A stretch of DNA of 64,000 nucleotides from Rhizopus sp. PT2906 (Eukaryota > Mucoromycota > Mucoromycetes > Mucorales > Rhizopodaceae): positions 1 through 64,000 of the forward strand of contig JAMYHX010000080.1 in NCBI GenBank assembly GCA_025529335.1, in the 5' to 3' direction. The notes under the pieces are model-generated. The model was not told where the DNA came from. It saw only the letters and a list, made by a program, of their open reading frames with translations, and made no database searches. Made by a program: the position numbers and the translations under genes. Of this stretch, positions 48,501 to 59,336 are shown in pieces; positions within the stretch are counted from its first letter, which is position 1, and each line of letters begins with the position of its first letter.

Positions 48501-51500
48501 TAGATATATTGTTGGTTACCAAGCTCATTGGCATAGCAAATGTAATATCAACAAAATCGTTCGTATGGCATCGACTGACAACCAGGCATCGCTCCATCAC
48601 ATCCGACTGAGATAAGCTTTCTTTAGCACGTTGAATCTGAGACCACGTTTCCATGACGAGCAAAGGCTCAAAAGCTGTCTTGTATTCTTTAAACGATTTG
48701 AACGTTGTAGGCACATGTATATATGCTAAATCCTTTCGTCCAGGTGGTGTTTCGCTAGCGACAGTGATATCCCAAGATAGAATGGCCTTGAACAAATTGT
48801 CAATGTTGGGTGCAATCTTTTGTTTTCGCACTTGTTCCCTGGCTCGTTTAGCTTTACGTTGAAGAAATTCATTCGAGATGGGTGTTTCAAGTAGTTTAGT
48901 TGTACGTTTGGGTTTTGTATCAAACAAAGCCTTCACACTAGCACTTTCTGCCTTTATACTAGCCGAGCGATTGTCCATGTCGTTCACCAAGCCAAGTAAT
49001 CCCTTGCCTTCATCATCAGATGACTCAGATGACGAATTATCCTGTTCATAGTCTCGATTGATCACACCAGAGGCTGAGGGTGACTTGACTGTAGCCATCA
49101 GTCGTTGTTGAGCGCGGAACTCTTCTCTCAAACTTTTCAATTTTGAGAATCCCATAGGAGGAGGCTTCAGTTTACGACCAGTGGATGTCACAGCATAGGT
49201 CTGTTGCTGTGTGGTCTCTGGTACATAAACACGCGGTTGATATCGCTTAGGCACATCGATGGATACTGCTTGTCTTGATACACCAGAATCTCGCTTTGGC
49301 ACGTCAATAGATACTGCTTGTCTTTTCACACTAGATATGTCTGTCCTTGGCACATCAATAGGTACTGCTTGTCTTTTTGTTTTGGATGAAGAAGGAGGGG
49401 CAGCAGTAGGTACTGGTGTAAGATCCACATCCATTGGATCATGCCTCTCTTCCTTTACAGGTGCGAACCACTCGTCATCAATTTGCGTCAAATCAATATC
49501 ACCATACTCCTTTTCAAATTCATCGTCAGATACCACATAAGGCGCCTCACTGTTACCCCCAAAACTAGAAATGTCCTTGCCCTTCTCTTGGACTTGATCT
49601 CGCTGTGGTGAGCCGATAGTAGCATTAGCAAAACTTTGAGCCAAAGTCATTTGCTTCTTTTTCACTGGTGTCGTCTCTCTCACTGGACTACTACTAATTC
49701 TGTTGGGTGTATTAATCGGCTGCCATTCTACTTCTTCTTCATCACTATCATTCAAGAAAATAAAATTGTTTGGCTCGTGTGCGCTGAGAGCCATGAAAAG
49801 CTTTTCTTTTTCTACAGGCTGTAACTTGCTCGTGCTTACTCCTGTTGCTGCTGTCATCAGTCGATCATAAGCTTCCACCGATATTTTTAGTTCTGCCTTT
49901 TTTAAGACATCCAGCATGTTGATAAGCAGAGGAACCAAAAGATCAATCACATCCTGGCGTGTCACATAGACCCAATGAGAGAGTGAGCTGGCAGCAGCAC
50001 TCATGAAGTTATAGGAAATGATATCAGACGAAGTAAGCTTTTCAAATGCCTGGCGAGAATGTAGTAGATTTGTGGCAATGTCCAGAACAGGTAGGATGGT
50101 ATCGACTACTTCGCGAGGTTTATATGATTCGGCCCATTTGAGGCCAGATTGAAAAATATAGTGACATGTCTTCCAACAGGTATCCCAGAGTAAGCTGATC
50201 TGTCCGTTTTCTTCAGCCGCTCCGTTGTTGGATGCAAGTAGAGTTTGTATGTATCTGTTGGTTAATGTGGAAATGTGAAACTTGAGCACTTGTATGAAGC
50301 TGGGTATAGATCTGAACACGTCAAGCTTGCTATGAAATAGACTATTATACTCTTGAATGATCCAATTGAAAGCTTCAATCACTTTTGAAGGTTGTAAGTT
50401 GAAAAAGGCGTCAAAGATGTCTGCCTTTATCATGTGCGGATGAGGTTGTATAAACAGAATAACCCAATTTTGAAATTCTGGATATTGAGAACACCATAAG
50501 TGAAGGAGAGGCTTGACAAGATCACCCTCTGTTATCATGCTTTTCCTTGTTTCCCAATCCAGTGAGGGCATATGATGAAGTACTTGCAACACATGGGAAC
50601 GAATGATATGCAACTTTTCGGCTAGAGGCGCAACCTCATCTGGCAAGGCGCTGTTGAATGTCTGTTTGGCGAGATCATGTATATCTGCTGATGCAACATT
50701 TGCATATGCTTTCAAAAAGATACTAAAGAAGTTTTGTGAAGAAAATGGCTCTTTTTGAAAGCTATTAACAACAGAGTTCCAAATGGCTTGATAATAACTG
50801 TCCTTTGCCATAGGCTCCACAATAAAATCTTCTTCTGACGGAAAGACATGCTGAAAGACATTCATCACAGAAGCCGTATATCGATCTACAAGATCGCCCA
50901 ACAGGTTTGTTGCCGCTTTGGGCATATGTTGAACAACTAGAGGCAAGGTAGATGGATCCGTTTTGACAAACGTCATCACCTTGGGGATATACTCTTCAAT
51001 CTTTTTAGCAGGAACCGTATCATCTGATAGACATTGGTCAATGATCTGTAATCCCAGTTCTGCACAATAAGCTCTGCTCATGATGCCCCAAGTATCCATT
51101 TGAAAATATCCAAAGGTTGTATCCAGTATCCTTTCGGTTATATCCCGCTCCACAGGAGAACCCCTTAGCGATGACCAATAAGGATACATCCATTCGAGAA
51201 TGCTCTTGATCTTTGCCATCAACTTGTCTTCTGGGTACTGTGTTCCATCTTTCTGTAGAATCTTTCCTGTGTTGCCTTCTCTTGCAATCTTCATGACTGT
51301 CTGAAAGACGTGATGCTCGCATATTTGCTTAATTATGTTGTAATAAGGTGTTGAATCCTCCTGGATATGACCCCAAAACTGAGACTGCAGCTTGAGCAAC
51401 ATGGCTGTCATCGTCTTTAGGAGCTCAACTAACCATTCTGAGGAAGTCGACAACTGGGTGCGTATAAGGGTGAGCATGGACACCTCTGAGTCTGTCAAGG

Positions 51501-52413
51501 ACTGTTTGAGTATATCTGAATCCACTGATACTACAACAAGCCGCAATGCCTTCCAGAATTCACCCATATCCTGTGTAGTTTTAAATGGACATTCTACAAG
51601 TCGCTGATTTGTTCCTGCAAGCAACTGCAGCATATAGATAATCAAGTCCTTGATCTGTAACAAGTCCTCTTCTAGAAAAGTATGCTGACCTGTCACTGCA
51701 ATTTTTTCAAATAGCTTCCTTGCCCAGAACCTCACCACACGATGGTGATGCAGTGTCAGCCGTGAGACAGAAGCTGCGGTACTAGCCTCCAGTGTAGGAA
51801 AGAGTCCAGTCTTTTGAACCTGATCAAACATGCTGCAGAATAGATTATCACATTCCACATTGCCAAGAAGTGTTGGTGAAGAAATGATCTCTAATAAGGC
51901 CGATATTGTCTCGTCTGTCATGGTTGGATTATGATCATATTCTCGCAGGGTTGAATTTATTCTTGACAGATCAAACTGATTCAATATATTAAAAAACTGA
52001 TCTACTGTTTGTCTAGGAAACAAGGCCTCATATCTACAAACACACACAAGTGAAAGCAAACCAACGAGTTAATAAACAACTGAACAGATCAAAGACACGA
52101 TTAAAAAAAACCTTTTTCTAACCATCACTTTTGATGTCTGGTAAGTTCTTGCGCAGTAGCCACATGATTTAAGTTGCTGATTCAGTTTATTTTTATATTG
52201 AACGATGGGATCATGGTCAGGCAAGGAAAACAGCCATAGTGATTCACTTGCAAGAGGTAAAGTAGCTTCAGTGCACCACCAATGGTTAACATTAGGTGAT
52301 AAAAAGTACTCTAAAATGTCATTGAAGAACTTGGTCTCTAGATCAACGTCCTCTCTTTGTTGATTCCTCTTTTCAAGTAGCAATAGCAATTCCTGAAGCC
52401 GCGCATTATCCAT
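45533..52413 (-). CDS. SEN1: Sen1/Senataxin-type superfamily 1 RNA/DNA helicase
   Basis: Ten exons (52112-52413, 48041-52033, 47254-47984, 47082-47196, 46764-47025, 46541-46718, 46325-46485, 45842-46279, 45726-45791, 45533-45676) give 2,129 residues, close to yeast Sen1 (2,231). It unwinds RNA-DNA hybrids and terminates non-coding Pol II transcription. The first ~1,000 residues form the helical Sen1_N-type domain, followed by a disordered acidic linker with three imperfect copies of an RQAVSIDVPKRD-like unit. The UPF1-like helicase core starts near 1,430: GPPGTGKTKTI, CAPSNAAVDEI, VIVDEAAQ, DPNQLPPTV, IQYRMHPEI, VDGFQGQE, NVGLTRAK. The tail is basic and Pro/Gln-rich. Intron 1 has a weak donor (AAAAG|GTTTTT). 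Its neighbours ARS2 and TFIIF alpha also act on Pol II transcripts. Confidence 0.95.
49230..49385 (-). repeat. Triplicated 20-codon unit inside Sen1 linker
   Basis: Three imperfect tandem copies, about 60 bp apart, encode units of the form (K)RQAVSIDVPKRD / KRQAVPIDVPRTD. They are visible in DNA as the recurring plus-strand string GGCACATCGATGGATACTGCTTG and variants (quoted in part: ATACTGCTTGTCTT). A repeated short linear motif or a recent internal duplication is the likely reading. Confidence 0.7.
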
Positions 52414-52703
52414 CGTAAATAACCGATTGGTTGAATGGTGGCAGTACTAAAGTAGTAAAAAAAGAAAAAGGGACCTTAAAAAAAATAAAAAAAAACGCGA
52501 GCATTCATAGACGCGAATAATGTAAAAGACAATATAAAAACAGTCACTTAAAGACAACAACATTGGGTGCAATTGAAGCTATAATGTATGCACATGCATG
52601 TTTATTTAAATTTATAAATATATGTGTAATATATGTGCATACATACAGCCTATTACACAGACAAATTTATTTTTGGGCATATATAAACAGCTTCTTGAGC
52701 TTT
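52414..52703. other. Spacer between Sen1 start and TFIIF alpha stop
   Basis: A 290-bp spacer between tandem minus-strand genes. It contains A-rich runs next to the Sen1 start (52468-52496), equivalent to the T-tracts seen at other starts, and repeated ATATGTGCATACATAC-like sequence further left. No ORF. Confidence 0.5.
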
Positions 52704-54864
52704 TTATGGTCTTTGAAGGTCAGGCTTCAATTCAAGTATATGCGTGTTTGGATCATTACTTGCACTGTGTCTTGCAACCTTCTTAAGTAGAGCCGTAATC
52801 ACTTCTCGGTTACGAGGATTCTTCTTTATACGTTTACGGAAGCTTATCAGGAACTCCTTGGTGGTCATCTTCCTGCCACGCAGAGTTTCAATGACTTCTT
52901 GCTCTGTAATCAGATCCTCATCGGAGGGACCAGACATCTTTCTATGCTTATGATCTGGAGAGTGACCAGACGGAACATCCTCTGGTTTGCGCTTTTTATT
53001 CTGATCCACAGGAGCAGGAGTAGAGCGCGGTGGTGCTGTTGGTGAATGATTACCGTTAGGATGATGTGGTGGCGACGTGGGCTTATGCGTAGGAGAGGTA
53101 GGATGAGGCGAACCCTCCTTCTTCTTGTTCATAAACAGAGAAGGTGAATCAGGACGACCCACTGGTCTTGATACACTTTCCTTTTTCACCTTTGTCATTG
53201 GCTTCTTTGGCATGAATAGCTTTGATGACGAGTTTGTCATTGCTGACTTCTTCTTGGGCAATGCAGGAGTGCTCTTTTCTTTGCCTTCTTCATCTGATTT
53301 CTTTTCTTCGTCATCAGAAGCAGCTTCATCTGCACTAGAAGCATATGGATCCTCATCTTCGTCGCTTTCATATGCTCGGTTCTTTTCAAGATCACGCACT
53401 AGTTTGCGCAATTGCTGCATAATCACATGTAAACAGATGAGCCTGTATAAAATAGGTTATCCTTACCTTTCCCTCAGAAGACAGCTTGCTTGTGCTTTCA
53501 AATGTATCAACTTCATCTTCATCTCCACCATTAATTGTAAATCCTTTAATCTCTTTCTTAAACCGTTCCTATTACAAATGATCAGTTTAAAATCAATCAT
53601 CTTTTGTATATCCGACACATACTTTGCTGTCCTTAACTTCTTCATCTTCTGCCTCATGCTCAGCTCCATCCTCTTCATCATCTTGAAAATCTTCATCAAA
53701 GTCCAAGTCATCAATATCAGAATCCTAATCTAAGGCATAAGCAATAGGATAAAACAAAGTTAGAAAACTTCCTTACGCGTTTGGTAGGTACATCATCATC
53801 TGATCCAGCTCCTCTACAGAAAAAAAAAAAGGATGAGTGCCCCCACTTTCTTGCATTATCAAAATGAATATTTACTTTCTCTCTCCATTATCAACCACTT
53901 TAAACTTTTGACGAGGAATTGGACTCTCTGGGTTTTCCTTCTCGCGACGACTAAGCATAGCCCATCGTTGATTATCGGGTTGTCTATTACGCTTTTTGAA
54001 CTAATAGAGCAAATAAGTAAACAAATAGGACGATTGTGAAAAAAGGCGTCATCACTTACCGCCTCTTCGACTTCTTCTGGAGTCAAGGTTTTCACATTAC
54101 GCTTGGGTTGGAATTTATACCAGCGATCAACTGGAACTACTTTGAATCCGTCGTTCTATATGTGATGGATTAAGGTACATGAATAAAAGATAAAAATGCG
54201 ATTTTACGGTCAAGACAAAGAACACATAGTCTGATCGTTGGCCACCTTCAAGGGTACCAGTAAAGTTGTTTTGTCCTTCAATATCCTCTAATATCCAAGG
54301 TCTTTGTTCTTGTTCTTTTAGTTCCCTTGTATCTTCCTTTGCTAAATAAATTTGTTTTGTTCTCTTCTTGAACAACATTTGCTTATTGCGAGTTGCTCCA
54401 CCCATGGGTGCAATTAATGATGTATCAGCACCCGTCTTTGGACCATGACTAGGTTGCTGTTGTCCTAATTGCTGTTGTTGTTGTCCTTGTTGTTGTTGTT
54501 GTTGTTCATTATTTTTTTGTTGGATATATTGTCTATATGGAATGCGATCAGGTTCTTTACGATGTAATTTCACAGGTGGAGCAAATGATTTGAAATCAAC
54601 TTTTTTATTTGTCTTGAAATCCATCAAATGATGCTGACCTGCCTTTGAAGAAGAATAGAGTTGAAATTCCTCATATTGAGGTGGTATAAATTGTTGTTGA
54701 AATTGCTGTTGAAACTGTTGTTGAGGTTGTTGAGGTTGTTGCTGTGCCATCATTCTTTGTTGAGCATTTGGCATAGGTCGCATAGGTCCACCTACAATTC
54801 GAGGTCTAGGTGACGCTGTACGAGACCTAGACTTGTCATATTTGGACATGTTATAGATGGACAT
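52704..54864 (-). CDS. Transcription initiation factor IIF subunit alpha (RAP74/Tfg1)
   Basis: Seven exons (54208-54864, 54060-54155, 53876-54000, 53777-53813, 53623-53724, 53467-53568, 52704-53414) give 609 residues. TFIIF escorts RNA polymerase II into the pre-initiation complex and supports early elongation. The N-terminal dimerisation part is interrupted by Gln-rich stretches; recognisable blocks are LMDFKTNKKVDFKSF, RPWILEDIEGQNNFTGTLEGG, SDYVFFVL and FKVVPVDRWYKF. The middle is acidic and Lys/Ser/Pro-rich. The C-terminal winged helix (ITEQEVIETLRGRKMTTKEFL ... RKRIKKNPRNREVITALLKKV) binds Fcp1 and TFIIB in other species. An in-frame second ATG at 54849 is a possible alternative start. 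Confidence 0.93.
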
Positions 54865-55837
54865 TTTTATACGATTATTAAAAGGAAAAGGAAAGAAAAA
54901 GAAAAAAAATAACAATAAAAATAATTTTTCAAAAGTAGCAAAAATATAATGACTGTCTTCAAGAATAGCAAATGAATTTTTGTCTCTTTCCTTATTGTGC
55001 ACTCTTTTAAGAAAGTAAATCAGACATGAAAACAAATACACCCAATGACGAGAACAACAATTCATGTGTAGTATGACAATAAAGAGAACTTTATTGATAA
55101 ATCAGATGTGCTAGTTGCCTGTTGGTGTTGTACAATTCAAGGAAGATGGCAGATCTTCCTACCATGAAGTCCGTTCTGCTAAGGTTCCAATTGTGTACGA
55201 AGAAAGAAACAAATGACTAAAAATATTTGAAATATTTTATGTTTGTTGAATTGAAAAAAAAAAAAAAAAAAAAAAAGCAAGATGAAGAGCAAGGTGCGGT
55301 ATTAGTAATGCCAAAAGATACTATTAGGATGCTACAGTTGACGAAAGGAGGACAGAGGATATGGTATAAGCTCTTTTAGCCATGCTTTTATATATATATC
55401 AAAAACAATAAACTATCTCTTTTAACCCTTTTCCAAGCCAAGCATTTTATATATACATATATTGAAAAGGATGGTACATAAAAGATCTTTCATATCATCT
55501 GGGCTGGGTGACCACATATCCTCGTCAACCGTAGCATTAGAGGTAAATTCCAATTGTGTGAGACAAAAACATTTGAACTTCAAATTGGTAGTGGGACCAT
55601 TTATAAAGCTTTCAAAGTGATGAAATATTTGACTCATAATTACAACTTGAATGTTTGTTTGTAAACTCAATGACTCATGCATTCAAGCTCTTCTCCTTAT
55701 GAAAAAGTATTACCTTTGAAAAAGAGAAGGAGGAAGGGGGGAAAGTCGGATAGTTTGAGTTTCAATTGAAAAAGCAATGCATAAAAAAGTATCATTGGTC
55801 CTTTTTTTTTTCTATCTCTCTTTTTATTATTATAAAT
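54865..55837. other. Divergent spacer with a possible retro-copy tail
   Basis: About 970 bp between the starts of TFIIF alpha and ClpX. It holds the A23 run and short coding-like fragment described separately, and a minus-strand frame at 55422-55682 (86 codons) whose C-terminal half is protein-like (TVDEDMWSPSPDDMKDLL) but unrecognised. Confidence 0.4.
55116..55276 (+). pseudogene. Possible 3' end of a retro-copied gene with A-tail
   Basis: A plus-strand frame after a TAG encodes 33 residues including FKEDGRSSYHEVRSAKVPIV and ends in TGA at 55215-55217. About 35 bp of AT-rich, UTR-like sequence then leads into 23 uninterrupted A (55254-55276). Coding end, short UTR, then a pure A-run is the signature of a processed copy. 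I could not identify the parent gene or a target-site duplication. Confidence 0.25.
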
Positions 55838-57891
55838 ATGAAATATATGAGAATGTTGACTTTATATAGGCCTGTATTGGCTACTACGGTCCTTAGACCT
55901 TCTATTGTTAGACTACCTATAAGAGCATATCATAATGCAGAATACAATGGTGGTGGTCTGATGGGTATTGACAATTTCCCTGTACAACCACCTACAAAAG
56001 GATTCGATCATCCTTTTAGTCAATTAGAATTCTCTCACCTGAATAATCCTCGCGCAGTAAGTCTCACTTTAACAAATGACAAAAAGATGTTGACCTTATT
56101 AGATTGTCAAACACTTGAATGAATATGTCATTGGTCAAGAAAGAGCTAAAAAGATACTTGCTGTTGCCATCTTTAACCATTATAACCGAGTACGAGCCAA
56201 CATGAAGAGACAATATTTGCAACAACAAAAACATGATTCAGTGGAAGGTGATAGTCCTATTGAACATCATCATCCGTCAGTACCTCATGATAACTATTAT
56301 GCCGTCAACCATCTTCCTCTTCAAGGCAACAACAACAACAATAACAATAGCAATAATAGCAATAACAACAGCAGTGAGTTGAGTGGCCCAATTTCGAGTA
56401 CTGGCTATAGCAATGGTAATAACAATTATATTACTATTGGCACATTTATCCCTGACTATCACTAGGCTCACAAAGGCGTGCTTGGCTCAATCCTCCAACA
56501 GAAGGTCATTCAAATATGGATAGTAAGCATACATATCACGATGAGAGTGAATTAGGGTCCATACTTGACCTTAATGATCAAGATACAACAGTTCATGATA
56601 AAAGCAATGTTTTATTAATTGGTCCGACAGGCTCAGGTAAACAATAGCATATGACATAATTAGAGCCCTTGAATTAATATATACTCAGGCAAGACACTGT
56701 TGGCAAGAACACTGGCCCAGATATTACAGGTTCCCTTTTCCATGTCCGATGCCACACCATTTACACAAGCAGGCTATGTAGGAGAGGATGTTGAACTAGT
56801 CATTCAGCGCTTATTACAGGTAAAACAAAAAAAATCATGATGAGACTCTCTTGTTTTGACTCATGACAATCCATAGGCCTGTGACTTTGATGTAAAAAAA
56901 GCAGAAACGGGTATCGTATTCATTGATGAAATTGACAAGATATCCAGAAGATCAGATGCTCATACGGCATCAAGAGATGTGTCGGGTGAAGGTGTTCAAC
57001 AAGTAAGTATAAAACATCGAAATAATATACATACATCTTAATACTGTATATAGTCATTATTAAGAATGCTAGAAGGCACTATTGTCAACGTAACAGATAA
57101 ATCAGGAGCTGGTCATCATAAGCGTGGTTCTCCTACGGGTGGTAATGGGGCAGGCGGATCTAGCAAAGGAGAAACATACTCTGTTGATACGAGCAATATT
57201 TTATTTATCCTTAGTGGTGCATTCATTGGTTTGGACAAAATCATTAGTGAACGAGTGGCCAAAGGAGTAAGTCTCTTAAAAAGATATACACTTGTTTTAC
57301 TTATTCCTCTAGTCCATTGGCTTTGGTGCTCATTTGAAATCAGAAAATGAAAACGCAAAGGATACGTTACATGCAGTGGAACCTGCTGATTTAATCAAGT
57401 ATGGATTTATACCTGAATTTGTGGGCAGAATACCTGTAGTAGCCTCAGTCAACAATTTAGAAGTCCATGATCTTGTTCGAGTACTAAAGGAGCCCAAAAA
57501 TTCATTATTGAAACAATACGAAGGCTTGTTTAAGTTGAACAATGTCCAATTGAGGTTCAGTCAAAACGCATTGAGGTCAGTAGCTGCTCAAGCACTTGAA
57601 AAGAAGACAGGTGCTCGTGGTCTACGACGCATTATGGTAAGTAACTGATTTAAATACAAGCACAGTTTTACCAACTTGTATATAAAGGAAAACATCTTGT
57701 TGGAACCAATGTATGATACACCTGGATCTTGTATAAAGCAAGTTATTATTGATAGCAAAGTGGTGAATAAGGAAAAGTCACCTATATATATCACGACAGA
57801 AAAGTCACCATTAGCTGACAAGATTGTAGCAGAGGACGATGGTATTGATTTGACAGAAGATGATACCCAACAGCAGATGACGCAAATCTAA
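55838..57891 (+). CDS. Mitochondrial ClpX-type AAA+ unfoldase (Mcx1)
   Basis: Eight exons (55838-56056, 56103-56415, 56466-56636, 56689-56819, 56877-57002, 57054-57266, 57313-57636, 57688-57891) give 566 residues. It unfolds proteins in the mitochondrial matrix. A basic leader (about 1-30) is followed by ClpX sequence without the N-terminal zinc domain. Motifs: LNEYVIGQERAKKILAVAI, a ~60-residue Asn/His-rich insert, Walker A GPTGSGKT, pore loop AGYVGEDVE, Walker B IVFIDEIDK, RDVSGEGVQQSLLRMLEGT, the IGF loop in GSIGFGAHLK, IPEFVGRIPVVA and sensor 2 TGARGLRRIMEN. The IGF tripeptide is the ClpP-docking loop in bacteria and is absent from yeast Mcx1, so a ClpP partner may exist here. Confidence 0.94.
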
Positions 57892-58083
57892 GAATGTGTA
57901 TATTTTGGTTTCCTGTATTTATTTTAGTTATTTTTTATTATTACAATAAAAGCATACAATGCATGCTTGTGTAAGACGTTACATTGAATCATGAACAAAC
58001 AGGAAGAAAACAAGTATGGCTCAAAAACTATTATAAAACCAACATGTTCATATCCTTTTTTTTCCCGTTTGTTTACATTCAAC

Positions 58084-59103
58084 ATGTTGTCCGTCCTTTT
58101 AAATTGGTCAACTATTACTCTCATTCGTTCAAAGAGATATGGCTTTGATAAGCGAGCTAAAGTAGCTGCTGTTAATGCTCCTGCCCCTAATTTCTTTGTT
58201 GCCAATATCTCTCCGATTCCTGCAATAAAGACGCCTAATAGCAAATTGATATCCATCGATACCAGGGATTATCACAAGAATAGCAAACCAGGCAAACCAT
58301 TATTGCCCCTTCCGGTACCGACTAAAAAAGACACCAAGGCCGGGTATTATGAATCCATTGTTGATCTTATACATCCAAAGCTCTTGAAAGATTTTCCTGT
58401 CCGAAGACTAGTTCTTTACACAAAGAGGCCAGTCATAGGTTTACCCACATTGAGGATTAAGCATGATGGTATTAAATTGAAAATACGAGTAATCACCATA
58501 GGCGCACTTTCCCCTATCAAAAACCCTACCACATGTCGTTTAGTGGAAAGATATACGGAAATCATCAAAAAGACATTTGACAAGACCAACAGCGACAATC
58601 AAAACTTGGAGTACCTGGTAGCCCCCCTAAAGTCCTGTTCTAATGCACGCGCAACGGGATCAAACAGGATTGACCAAAAAGAAATGATAAAGGCTTTGGA
58701 AAATAGCATGGAAGAAGGCATGCCTTTGGACAAGGCAAAACCAAACGATGCTATCTTGTTTCGTAATGACAATCCTGATGCTTTATTCTATGTCCAACAA
58801 GGTTCATCACAAACAAAGCATCCTAGTCGACTTCAAGAAAGCTCACGCATACTTGCTGCTGCTATTACAAATAAAGGCGATCTATTCACGAGCATATCCA
58901 ACGAGGGTGTCACTGGCCACAATGTCATGTCTATGCTAATTGTACTTGACCCAGAGGCTGTCCGCGTTTATCCTGTAAGTGGAAGTGTGTATCAAGCATT
59001 ACAAGTACTTCCTGAAGTAATCAACCGCATAAACATGTTTTGGTCTGTAAAAGACTTTAAATCTAGAACAAAAATGGCCAACGACCCCTTCAAGCTTCAA
59101 TGA
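58084..59103 (+). CDS. Unrecognised intronless protein, possibly mitochondrial
   Basis: A single uninterrupted frame of 339 codons runs from the ATG at 58084; the frame also has an ATG 93 bp upstream at 57991. I prefer 58084 because it follows a T-tract (58057-58064), as at other starts, and begins a leader-like stretch rich in hydroxylated, hydrophobic and basic residues (MLSVLLNWSTITLIRSKRYG). The body has an RLVLYTKRPVIGLPTLRIK block, a Lys-rich middle and a well-ordered C-terminal part (RILAAAITNKGDLFTSISNE, MLIVLDPEAVRVYPVSGSVY). No known motif is visible to me. Being intronless sets it apart from all full-length neighbours, so recent retro-copying or a lineage-specific origin is possible. 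Codon use looks ordinary for the window. Confidence 0.7.
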   Translation: MLSVLLNWSTITLIRSKRYGFDKRAKVAAVNAPAPNFFVANISPIPAIKTPNSKLISIDTRDYHKNSKPGKPLLPLPVPTKKDTKAGYYESIVDLIHPKLLKDFPVRRLVLYTKRPVIGLPTLRIKHDGIKLKIRVITIGALSPIKNPTTCRLVERYTEIIKKTFDKTNSDNQNLEYLVAPLKSCSNARATGSNRIDQKEMIKALENSMEEGMPLDKAKPNDAILFRNDNPDALFYVQQGSSQTKHPSRLQESSRILAAAITNKGDLFTSISNEGVTGHNVMSMLIVLDPEAVRVYPVSGSVYQALQVLPEVINRINMFWSVKDFKSRTKMANDPFKLQ

Positions 59104-59313
59104 TGGAAGTTCATTATTTGGGGAACTTGATAAAAGCTATTTTTACATATTCATTCAAAGAAAGTTTAAAGACATTTGATCATCGACCCATGAGCACAGT
59201 AAGACAGCATTGACGTTGAGTTTAAATTGTAATTATCTGGTAATCCCGGGGCAACAAAGAAATTCGACTTTCTTTGTTTTCACGTCTATCTAATAACCTA
59301 TTCGTCTCTTTAC

Positions 59314-59329
59314 TTTTTTTTTTTTTTTT
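59314..59329 (+). promoter_or_regulatory. T-tract upstream of the Mrs2 gene
   Basis: Sixteen T residues end 7 bases before the ATG at 59337. Confidence 0.45.
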
Positions 59330-59336
59330 CGCTAAT

